Shown here: piece after piece, positions 1 through 6,545 of the stretch
Position numbering within the stretch: the stretch's first letter is position 1
Layout of the letters: every line of letters starts with the position of its first letter
Virus record (IMG/VR): IMGVR_UViG_3300003267_000247
Location: 1 to 55,330 of that record
DNA: 55,330 nt
Strand: one strand, 5' to 3'
Origin: a virus
Notes under the pieces: model-generated
Database searches by the model: none
Told to the model about the DNA's origin: nothing
What the model saw: the letters and a program-made list of their open reading frames with translations, nothing else
Made by a program: the position numbers and the translations under genes

Positions 1-23
1 GGCTATTCGGATTAGTTGGTTGA
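1..23 (+). repeat. Left arm of 23-bp inverted repeat
   Basis: Positions 1-23 are the exact reverse complement of 514-536. The two arms enclose a single gene (47-490). The arm touches the first base of the window, so it may extend further left. It could be the end of a mobile or invertible cassette, or a fold-back artefact at a contig end. Confidence 0.9.
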
Positions 24-46
24 AATCAACACAGAACGATTTACAG

Positions 47-490
47 TTATGGAACCATTTTGCCAAGTTCCGTACTGACATAGGTAGGTTCGCGCCAGCG
101 CCATAGAACGGTCATCGGGGGGTTGCTGTGTACCCACTCGCGCACGGCATCGGGTGACGTTAGGCCACTCACAACAATTCGACCAGGGCTGCTGAGAAAG
201 TCAATTAGCGCATAGTCACCACGCGAGTCTTGACCAGGAAGATAGCCAACCGCTATGTCTACAGCGGGCTTGATCAAGACGCTGCCACAGCGATCACACT
301 TAGAGTCTAACCATCCGCGTCGCGCAAGCCATGTAGGTGCATCATCTCCAAAGTTTGATTCATTCGGAATGTATTCAGAGCTATCAATACTCGGCCATCC
401 AATCACTCTGTCGGCGTTTTTATTTGCAGCCTCCAAACAGATTTCCGAACAGTAGAGCCATGTCCTCTTGCGCATATAAAGTACAAACAT
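47..490 (-). CDS. Hypothetical protein with cysteine pairs, in an inverted-repeat cassette
   Basis: 147 residues, family not recognised. It has a C-x3-C pair near residue 14 (YCSEIC) and a C-x2-C pair near residue 66 (CDRCG), spaced as in a small zinc-binding domain. The C-terminal half is rich in W, P and V. The start is supported by AGAAAGGA seven bases upstream of the ATG. It is the only gene between the 23-bp inverted repeats, and the stretch looks more GC-rich than the AT-rich genes to its right, which fits acquired DNA (inference). No function is assigned. Confidence 0.6.
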   Translation of the reverse strand: MFVLYMRKRTWLYCSEICLEAANKNADRVIGWPSIDSSEYIPNESNFGDDAPTWLARRGWLDSKCDRCGSVLIKPAVDIAVGYLPGQDSRGDYALIDFLSSPGRIVVSGLTSPDAVREWVHSNPPMTVLWRWREPTYVSTELGKMVP

Positions 491-513
491 GTGTCAGTCC
501 TTTCTGGTAGGGA

Positions 514-536
514 TCAACCAACTAATCCGAATAGCC
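514..536 (-). repeat. Right arm of 23-bp inverted repeat
   Basis: Perfect inverted copy of positions 1-23. It lies in the leader of the 47-490 gene and overlaps the 3' end of the tiny reading frame 522-578. Confidence 0.9.
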
Positions 537-578
537 CAAAATCATCAGCCCTTGGATAATGCGCTCGATTTTTGTCAT
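522..578 (-). CDS. Possible 18-residue peptide
   Basis: A short frame whose ATG overlaps the TGA of the preceding gene (ATGA), the coupling seen between most genes of this leftward operon. It ends inside the inverted repeat. No similarity is recognised and it could be chance. Confidence 0.25.
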   Translation of the reverse strand: MTKIERIIQGLMILGYSD

Positions 579-802
579 TTCTTTGCCTCTCGATCTAGTC
601 TAACAGTTTCTAGCGCATCATCACGGATTTTTGTCAATAGCTCGATAATTTTATCGATTGTAGGCAAAGTAGCGACGATAAACACATCACCATCTTGCTC
701 AAAACGTACCACCGAGCTATTGACGAGTCCTGTTTCGTTGTTAATCCAAAGCTTCGCCGTAATGTCTTCTGGTAGCTCGACAACCTCTAATCGTGTGCTC
801 AT
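575..802 (-). CDS. Hypothetical protein, 75 aa
   Basis: Small protein without a recognised family. The N-terminal half looks like short beta strands. The C-terminal half (IDKIIELLTKIRDDALE) is a probable amphipathic helix with a charged tail. Its ATG overlaps the TGA of the gene upstream (799-972), so the pair is translationally coupled within the short operon driven by the promoter at 1008-1036. Function unknown. Confidence 0.6.
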   Translation of the reverse strand: MSTRLEVVELPEDITAKLWINNETGLVNSSVVRFEQDGDVFIVATLPTIDKIIELLTKIRDDALETVRLDREAKK

Positions 803-972
803 TTATCGGTGTCCTTTGCTGCTTGTCCAAGATCGAATGCCTTTAGCAACACGTCTTCGATAATATCAAATGTCTGTAGCGCGTTTGGCGTCTTATCCTG
901 ATGATACAACCGCTCGTAAAGCTCCATTGTTAGAGCTACAATTCGCGCTGCTGCGTAATCATCGATCTGCAT
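799..972 (-). CDS. Hypothetical protein, 57 aa
   Basis: A 57-residue frame beginning MQIDDYAAARIVALTMEL and ending KDTDK. It is predicted to be largely helical and acidic. A good ribosome site (GAAAGG) lies about eight bases before the ATG, and the stop overlaps the next start (ATGA). It is the first gene after the leftward promoter at 1008-1036, about 30 bases from the expected transcription start. No family is recognised. Confidence 0.6.
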   Translation of the reverse strand: MQIDDYAAARIVALTMELYERLYHQDKTPNALQTFDIIEDVLLKAFDLGQAAKDTDK

Positions 973-1007
973 TACCGTTGCCTTTCGTGTAATTGTTAAC
1001 TGCGCTC

Positions 1008-1036
1008 ATCATACACCCACGCGTGTTATTTGTCAA
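1008..1036 (-). promoter_or_regulatory. Sigma-70 promoter, leftward
   Basis: On the minus strand, -35 TTGACA (1031-1036), a 17-bp spacer and -10 TATGAT (1008-1013). It drives the small genes 972-47. The GGGGGCTTGACA context resembles the other leftward promoters at 6509 and 12912. Confidence 0.75.
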
Positions 1037-1058
1037 GCCCCCAATCGTAAAGATTTGG

Positions 1059-1823
1059 TTAACGTTTGTAGTGTGGACTACTGAGTAACAATAGTTCTAA
1101 GAATTCCTCATCATCAACACCTAAAGCCGATAATGTCTGTAAAAGCTTTTTGCCGCTAGCCTCATCAGCGCGGATACTATCAAGCGCCATAAACACTGTA
1201 GGTAGATACTGCCGTAATATATTCTCTACTGCACAAGCAATATCACGATGTTCTTTTTGTGTATCTTCTGCGGTACGCAGTGCAAGATAATGTATCCACG
1301 ATCGTACATTACCTGTCATGTAGATTGTTGTTTGTGTTGCAAGCGGCATAACCATACGAGCAACTTCTTTTGCTACCCCATGTACTCGCAAATCAAGATA
1401 CAGTGACTTAGCTTGCTCAAAAAATGCAACAATCGCTTCACTAGCTTTCTGATCGTAGTTATTTTGTGCTGTTCCAATAGTTCTAATAACAGGATCGAAC
1501 ACATCTGTACTAGACTGACGGTTTTTTAATGCCTGCTTACGTACTTCAACAGGCTCTATATCAGTAGTAGCACTGTAACGTTGCGAGTATTCTTGAAATG
1601 AGAACGAACGATGCCGTAGTATCTGTGCAGCTATTGCACGACTTGTAACGATTTCAAACGTAAACATAGCATGCTCAAACGGGCTATAGTGTTTATGCTT
1701 AATAAGGTATGCAATAAGTTTTGCATAATCTGGATTATCTTGGTTTGCTGGATTAGATACGCGCGCCACGTAACTAATAAATGCCTCTGGATTTGGCGTG
1801 TGGTTAACTAGCGTTACTTTCAT
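1059..1823 (-). CDS. thyX: Flavin-dependent thymidylate synthase ThyX
   Basis: 254 residues. It makes dTMP from dUMP using methylene-tetrahydrofolate, FAD and NADPH. The ThyX signature is present as RHRSFSFQEYSQRY (the RHR-x7-S dUMP/FAD site), and the downstream TGNVRSWIHYLALR segment is the usual second substrate-binding block. I start it at the ATG at 1823, not the upstream ATG at 1874, because GAGGAAA sits seven bases before it; it then overlaps the previous gene by 20 bases. With the dUTPase, class II ribonucleotide reductase and deoxyribonucleotidase-like protein in this window it forms a phage dTTP supply route. Confidence 0.95.
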   Translation of the reverse strand: MKVTLVNHTPNPEAFISYVARVSNPANQDNPDYAKLIAYLIKHKHYSPFEHAMFTFEIVTSRAIAAQILRHRSFSFQEYSQRYSATTDIEPVEVRKQALKNRQSSTDVFDPVIRTIGTAQNNYDQKASEAIVAFFEQAKSLYLDLRVHGVAKEVARMVMPLATQTTIYMTGNVRSWIHYLALRTAEDTQKEHRDIACAVENILRQYLPTVFMALDSIRADEASGKKLLQTLSALGVDDEEFLELLLLSSPHYKR

Positions 1824-2046
1824 CGGTTTCCTCAAACTCAACGAGTTTTTCAATGCGCGGGTTATTATAATCATTCATGTATACATATTCCCATATTCCT
1901 GACGGAAAAAGAGCTATTGCTTGTGTTGTGTCGCTCCGCATATCGTAGAACTCGATATTATTTTTAGAATCTAGCTGCCAACCATCGGCGTATATTTCTA
2001 TTACCTTTCCAGTATATAATACAACGGCCCAAGTATACTCTCTCAT
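1804..2046 (-). CDS. Hypothetical protein, 80 aa
   Basis: Small acidic protein with aromatic residues and a predicted all-beta N-terminal half (YTWAVVLYTGKVIEIYADGW). No family is recognised. It overlaps the metallophosphoesterase stop (ATGA) and the thyX start, so it sits in the same tightly coupled operon. Its last 20 bases also encode the thyX ribosome site and start. Confidence 0.6.
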   Translation of the reverse strand: MREYTWAVVLYTGKVIEIYADGWQLDSKNNIEFYDMRSDTTQAIALFPSGIWEYVYMNDYNNPRIEKLVEFEETDESNAS

Positions 2047-2975
2047 AAATGTTTTCCTTCTTTAAAGTATTTTTTCCAATAATCAAAGTTTCTGCGATTA
2101 CCGTTTAGTGGTGTATTTCCGATATCTGAGAAATGAAACGGATGATTATTAATGAGTAACAAAAATCCTAACATAAACGGTGGAAACACATTCAATCTGC
2201 GGCTTTTATACCAAAAACGATCCGGTGTTAACATTGCACCTATTGATATACCAATATGCCCTTTTTCCCCATACCGATGCCCGCGTAAATGATCATGTCC
2301 TACTGCAACATTACGATCGAATAAATCAGCAATACGAGAAGCAAGATAGCCAGGATCTTCATGATACGATGATAAATGCCCAACAACCCAGTCGTCACCA
2401 CGTAAGAAATAATCATAATCTGTTGCGGTTACTTGATTACTTAGTTGTCCCTGTAGCACTTCATTGTAAATCAAATCTTGAAACGTACTTCCACGATGTT
2501 TCTTTAACCAGTATTCATCGTGATTGCCGCTTACGACACGTATTGACTCAAAATGATACGCAAGTACATGTAGTATCTGCCTTGCGTGGCTAATATCTGT
2601 ATCAACATCTGTTGATGGCTCACCCTTATTCATGGGTGAAATAGCATTGAAGTCATGTAAATCGCCTGCAATATCAACTTGCTTGATTTTTGCTGCGCGG
2701 GCTAACTCTATTGCTGTATTAAGTAGTTCACTATTTTGATACGGTGTGTGAATATCACCAATGATCAATGCATCAGCATACGGTATTGTTAATACTGATG
2801 CGACAAGTTTCTCAGCAGGTTCGGGAATAACAATGTTGTTACGTGCATCTAGTAGTGATTTACGTAACTCACTTGCTTTATTTGCATCACCAAACTCTAG
2901 TTGTGCCAACTGTGCATAGGTATGATTAGGTTTCAATGCAAGCAATCTGCGTACTTGTTCGTAATCTAACTTCAT
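2043..2975 (-). CDS. Calcineurin-like metallophosphoesterase
   Basis: 310 residues. The metallophosphatase motifs occur in order: GDIH (73-76), GDLHD (104-108), GNHDE (150-154) and GHDH (226-229), the ligands of a two-metal centre. The N-terminal ~60 residues (VRRLLALKPNHTYAQLAQ) look like a small helical or winged-helix domain preceding the catalytic domain. Phage enzymes of this class include DNA 3'-phosphatases and nucleases related to SbcD/Mre11; the substrate here cannot be read from sequence. It is coupled to neighbours by TAATG and ATGA overlaps. Confidence 0.85.
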   Translation of the reverse strand: MKLDYEQVRRLLALKPNHTYAQLAQLEFGDANKASELRKSLLDARNNIVIPEPAEKLVASVLTIPYADALIIGDIHTPYQNSELLNTAIELARAAKIKQVDIAGDLHDFNAISPMNKGEPSTDVDTDISHARQILHVLAYHFESIRVVSGNHDEYWLKKHRGSTFQDLIYNEVLQGQLSNQVTATDYDYFLRGDDWVVGHLSSYHEDPGYLASRIADLFDRNVAVGHDHLRGHRYGEKGHIGISIGAMLTPDRFWYKSRRLNVFPPFMLGFLLLINNHPFHFSDIGNTPLNGNRRNFDYWKKYFKEGKHL

Positions 2976-3358
2976 TATAAATCATGGATAAAAAATCGTT
3001 GCCCATGTTTTGACAGAAACTCAATAAGACGTGCTTTTCGTACAGAAGTATACTGATTTGCGATTGTATTTATAAATCGTTCATCGGTATAACCACTTAC
3101 TGTACTGATTGCGGTGAGCATACGCGTTAACGTTTGCTCAATAATATCAGTTGTTGTATTATATATTTGTGCTATCTCTGGCGCGTTGTAGCCAGCAATG
3201 TAATCGTTTAGCACGTGTAAGTCAAAATAACTAAAAACACCTGCCAGGTAGAGAGATGAAATAGCGTTTGATATGTCACTTCTTTGATCTACACCTAAAC
3301 GATTTAGCCCATAATCAAGCATAAGCTCTTTCAGCCAACCGTTTGATGTATTATTCAT
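2975..3358 (-). CDS. Helix-turn-helix (sigma region 4-like) protein
   Basis: 127 residues, mostly helical. The middle segment LNDYIAGYNAPEIAQIYN followed by IIEQTLTRML has the pattern of a sigma-70 region 4 or LuxR-type helix-turn-helix (G at the turn, EIA in the first helix, a recognition helix ending in L-x-R). No full family match is recognised. It could be a small transcription regulator in the replication operon. It overlaps the upstream nuclease gene by eight bases and the downstream gene as TAATG. Confidence 0.5.
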   Translation of the reverse strand: MNNTSNGWLKELMLDYGLNRLGVDQRSDISNAISSLYLAGVFSYFDLHVLNDYIAGYNAPEIAQIYNTTTDIIEQTLTRMLTAISTVSGYTDERFINTIANQYTSVRKARLIEFLSKHGQRFFIHDL

Positions 3359-4118
3359 CCTCTTCTGTACCTACTTCACTTGTAATATAACAAAGATTAT
3401 AAAAAGCACACTCTCTTTGACATGTGGTATCAATCTGTCTACGCGGATAATCTGCTTGCGTTTTACTTGTTTTACTGATCATAGCCATGATATCTTCAAC
3501 AAGATATGTTAGTTTTTGATCAAACCCTGTAAATATATCTATTTCAACAAGTTTACCTGTGCGCAGTTGATTCCAAACCACAGCAGTTGGTAACTGTCCA
3601 TAGATTTGTTGATAAGCCCATGCGTACAAAATAAACTGTCCATCGTTATCTAGCAAATCTTTTGTTGGTACACGTGATTGTGATTTATGATCAATAACAC
3701 GTCCATCGCGTGTAATCATATCAATAATACCCGTAACGTAAAAAAGCGGAGCTTCTTTGTTCGGATATGGTAAAAGAAACTCAAATTCAAGTTGTATTGG
3801 ATCAAAACGTGTCCAATCAAACTCGCGTAGGATTTTCTTACCCATTGCCATGAGTTTGTTAACCCATTCAGCGCCCTTTACTTGTCCAATCTTTTCTTGT
3901 TCTTCTACCGCTTTGAGTAGGTAATCTTGAAAATAGAACGTTGGATTGATCGTACTGTCTTTATAATAGGCTTCGATTGTTTTATGTAATGCGGTACCGA
4001 ATAATGCGCTAATACCAGCTTGATCCTTTGGCCGCTGATTTTTCGGTAACACATACTTATAAAAGTATTGTCGTTGACATGTGCGAAAAGATTTTAATCT
4101 TGACGCGCTAATCGTCAT
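3351..4118 (-). CDS. PD-(D/E)XK nuclease with Fe-S cysteines (RecB/Cas4-like)
   Basis: 255 residues. The start with S-x-S-x-L-x-x-F-x-x-C, then GTALH (41-45), GIID (130-133) and IDHKS (142-146), is the RecB/Cas4 exonuclease pattern: H45, D133, D143 and K145 are the probable active-site residues. One Cys near the N-terminus (C14) and three near the C-terminus (C233, C237, C243) match the four-cysteine Fe-S cluster of Cas4, AddB and Dna2 nucleases. It probably processes DNA ends with the phage recombinase. I use the ATG at 4118, preceded by AAAGGA, rather than 4139. Confidence 0.85.
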   Translation of the reverse strand: MTISASRLKSFRTCQRQYFYKYVLPKNQRPKDQAGISALFGTALHKTIEAYYKDSTINPTFYFQDYLLKAVEEQEKIGQVKGAEWVNKLMAMGKKILREFDWTRFDPIQLEFEFLLPYPNKEAPLFYVTGIIDMITRDGRVIDHKSQSRVPTKDLLDNDGQFILYAWAYQQIYGQLPTAVVWNQLRTGKLVEIDIFTGFDQKLTYLVEDIMAMISKTSKTQADYPRRQIDTTCQRECAFYNLCYITSEVGTEEDE

Positions 4119-4749
4119 GTGTTTTCCTTTGTGTATCATGTATTAGTTCCTGCTCAACGTGCTTATAGGCCCATAAAAGATCAGGTAATACGATACGATA
4201 ATAGTTAAGTCTTTTTTCAATATATTTTACCATTTCTTCAACTTCGTTCCAATTTTGCGCACGTGGAAGCGTTGTATGTCCTCTATTCCATTTTTGATCG
4301 AAAAGGATTGCTACGCCCTTAAAATCAATAAGATTTTTAGGACTATCATCGATCAGTATATCTGCTTGTACCCATGCTTTGGGTGCAGTTGCCATGATAA
4401 TGTTTTTTACTCTTGGATAGTGTATCTGTAACCACTCCCAACCAGCTTTTGCTGCAATTGGATTTGCTATTTTTGTGATTATACCAAGATCATACCCACG
4501 ATCAAGCCAGCTATTGATAACACGCTGGCTATCTGGATAAACAAGCCCATTTTTCCAAACAGTATCAACAGTAAAATACTGAAAGATATCAACTGGACAG
4601 TTATTATCTTTACAACGTTGCCCATCTTCCCATTCATCTGCGGTAAGTGTATGGATACTACCATACTCTTTATTATGTAGTTCGTACCAATGATCTACAA
4701 ATGCATAAAGTACATCGTCTTTATCGATTAGAATCCTCAAATTGCTCAT
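4108..4749 (-). CDS. 5'(3')-deoxyribonucleotidase-like HAD phosphatase
   Basis: 213 residues. HAD motif I is DKDDVL near residue 9 (nucleophile and acid aspartates), motif II is IITKI near residue 89, and the motif IV acidic pair is IDDSPKN near residue 132. This order and spacing matches the NT5C-type 5'(3')-deoxyribonucleotidases found in many phages. The expected role is dephosphorylation of deoxynucleoside monophosphates. The ~50 residues after the domain are extra and charged. It overlaps its upstream neighbour by 29 bases. Confidence 0.75.
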   Translation of the reverse strand: MSNLRILIDKDDVLYAFVDHWYELHNKEYGSIHTLTADEWEDGQRCKDNNCPVDIFQYFTVDTVWKNGLVYPDSQRVINSWLDRGYDLGIITKIANPIAAKAGWEWLQIHYPRVKNIIMATAPKAWVQADILIDDSPKNLIDFKGVAILFDQKWNRGHTTLPRAQNWNEVEEMVKYIEKRLNYYRIVLPDLLWAYKHVEQELIHDTQRKTHDD

Positions 4750-5128
4750 GAACGTCTGTTGGTATTCCCCTTTCTTCTGCTAATCGTACCATATTCCATG
4801 TGCCCCTGCTTTGTGGATCAGGGAATGCAAGTACCTTGTCTGGTTGTGGTTCTTCATCTAACATGGCTGCATTACGCAGGTTGCCTGCATTTAACCCATC
4901 GCGTTCCCATGAGTAACCGTAGTATTCTACAGGTCGAGACTGTATGTTTTCTTTTGGTATACCAAGTAATAGCGCCTGTAGGTGTGCTTTTCTATCGCCA
5001 CCGCGTGCATTTCCATGTCGAATAATAATGTTGCGCGCGCCGTGTGTATTTACTTCCGCATCTATAGCATTACGGATTGTTTCATCATCGGTATATTCTC
5101 TACCGGCTGTTATTTGAATAATAATCAT
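4721..5128 (-). CDS. SLOG-domain protein (YspA/DUF2493-like)
   Basis: 135 residues. Features of the YspA-type SLOG (Rossmann-like) family are visible: ITAGREYTD at the N-terminus, HGNARGGDRKAH (38-49; the hG-x-ArGaD motif), GLNAGNLRNAAML in the middle and LAFPDPQSRGTWNMVRLAEE toward the end (the rGT-x-x-m motif). SLOG domains bind nucleotide ligands such as ADP-ribose derivatives, and many sit in conflict systems. Its phage role is unknown; it may sense or sequester a nucleotide signal (inference). It lies in the same operon as nucleotide-metabolism genes. Confidence 0.75.
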   Translation of the reverse strand: MIIIQITAGREYTDDETIRNAIDAEVNTHGARNIIIRHGNARGGDRKAHLQALLLGIPKENIQSRPVEYYGYSWERDGLNAGNLRNAAMLDEEPQPDKVLAFPDPQSRGTWNMVRLAEERGIPTDVHEQFEDSNR

Positions 5129-5490
5129 AACTCGTACGTCTGTTTGTGTTGATAACTTGCGGTTTTGAACATCTCTTTACGAAACTCTAGCAACCGTATT
5201 CTATTTTCCACAATAGCTAACTGCGCGTCCAACTCTGCTAACTCATCCTGTAGCAAGTATGTTGCTTCTAACTTCAACATGCGTGTATCATTTGAACGAG
5301 GTCGATCAGCAGTAAGCACTACGTTGTTTTCAACACGTCTAATCTCACGTTCTAACTTTGCGCGTTTTGCTTGTAACTCACCGCGCTTTGTATATGCTTC
5401 TGATACATCCGCATAATCAGGTGGGTTTTTCATCCATGGGCTTAACTTTGTTGCTAGCTCGTTAACAAGCAATGTTTCACCTAGTGCCAT
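5125..5490 (-). CDS. Coiled-coil hypothetical protein
   Basis: 121 residues. Residues ~33-60 and ~70-108 are long charged helices with heptad-like Leu/Ile spacing, giving a two-helix coiled coil. No catalytic motif. It follows the RecA-like gene with no intergenic space and overlaps the SLOG gene by four bases. It could be a recombination accessory protein, but position is the only evidence. Confidence 0.55.
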   Translation of the reverse strand: MALGETLLVNELATKLSPWMKNPPDYADVSEAYTKRGELQAKRAKLEREIRRVENNVVLTADRPRSNDTRMLKLEATYLLQDELAELDAQLAIVENRIRLLEFRKEMFKTASYQHKQTYEL

Positions 5491-6486
5491 TTATTCATCA
5501 CCTTCTATTTCTTCTGTTGCTTCTACTGTCATAAGGCGATCAACAACGGCTTGTGTGATTTCTAGCCATGGAAAAGATTTTTTCATTTGCGCGCGGCCAT
5601 GTGCTTTATATTGTTGATCATCATAACTTGGATAGTAGTATCTTGCGCCGCGTTGTTCAATGATATCGTAGCGTAACGCAAGTTCAATGATGTGTGCTTG
5701 ATAATCAATACCTTCTGTTGATACAAGTTCAAACTGAACCTTGATGCCTTTTTTGCCGCCCATTTTGTTCTTTGCAACAAAAATATCAATCACGTCTCGA
5801 TCTTCATTCTGTTCGATACGGCGTAGCTCCCATGTAAGTTTGCTTGCATAACCGATAACTCTTGCACCGTACGCCTTTTTATCTGGTGCATGGCCCATTT
5901 TATTAATGTTTGCACGGTACTGATTAATCACAACAACAAGCGTTTTTGCATCCATGTATGCCTGCATGTGTTTAATATGCCGTTGAATCGCTTTTGCTTC
6001 TGTTCCTAGTTTCTCAGGATCATTATGATCTTTATCGGCTTCATCTTTTGCAACAATCTGGCCGATTGAATCGATTAGGAAAAACTGTACACCGGCAAGT
6101 AGTGCTGCTTCTGCTAGATTAAATGAATCTTCTGCAAATCGTGTACGAACTACTTTTACTTTACTCACATCTACACCAAAGGTTTCAGCGTACGCAGGAT
6201 CAAAACTACGCTCAAAATCAAGTACAATCGCATTTACTTGTTGCCCTTGAATGTTTATTTCTCGCAAGCCACTTTCTTGCGCTCTTGCAAGTAAATCCAT
6301 AGATAGGCTTGATTTTCCATGTCCACTTTCACCAAGTAACTGTATAATACTTCCGCCTGGTATCCCACCTTCAACGCTTGTTACTGCATGAAGTGCAGCT
6401 AAACCAATGGGAAAATAATGTTTATCAGTAAAGTTAACGGCAAGATGTTTTTCATAATCTTGCCATAGTGCTGCTGCTGATTTCAA
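5491..6486 (-). CDS. RecA/UvsX-like recombinase
   Basis: 331 residues. RecA-fold ATPase with Walker A GESGHGKSS (52-60), an acidic strand end VLDFERSFD (~88-96) corresponding to the RecA catalytic-glutamate strand, and Walker B FFLIDS (134-139). The segment VVVINQYRANI then KKAYGARVIGYASKLTWEL resembles the RecA L2/DNA-binding region. Its role is strand exchange in recombination-dependent replication and repair. It is the first gene after the promoter at 6509-6538 and is preceded by AAAGGAG. Length fits phage recombinases. Confidence 0.85.
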   Translation of the reverse strand: MKSAAALWQDYEKHLAVNFTDKHYFPIGLAALHAVTSVEGGIPGGSIIQLLGESGHGKSSLSMDLLARAQESGLREINIQGQQVNAIVLDFERSFDPAYAETFGVDVSKVKVVRTRFAEDSFNLAEAALLAGVQFFLIDSIGQIVAKDEADKDHNDPEKLGTEAKAIQRHIKHMQAYMDAKTLVVVINQYRANINKMGHAPDKKAYGARVIGYASKLTWELRRIEQNEDRDVIDIFVAKNKMGGKKGIKVQFELVSTEGIDYQAHIIELALRYDIIEQRGARYYYPSYDDQQYKAHGRAQMKKSFPWLEITQAVVDRLMTVEATEEIEGDE

Positions 6487-6508
6487 GGTAACTCCTTTTC
6501 TTTTTGCT

Positions 6509-6538
6509 ATTATACCATAGCCTTATTATTATTGTCAA
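6509..6538 (-). promoter_or_regulatory. Sigma-70 promoter for the recA-thyX operon
   Basis: Minus strand: -35 TTGACA (6533-6538), 18-bp spacer, -10 TATAAT (6509-6514) with ATGG just before it (extended -10). The transcription start would lie near 6502, about 16 bases before the recombinase ATG, and genes down to thyX follow without an obvious break. Confidence 0.8.
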
Positions 6539-6545
6539 GCCGTTG

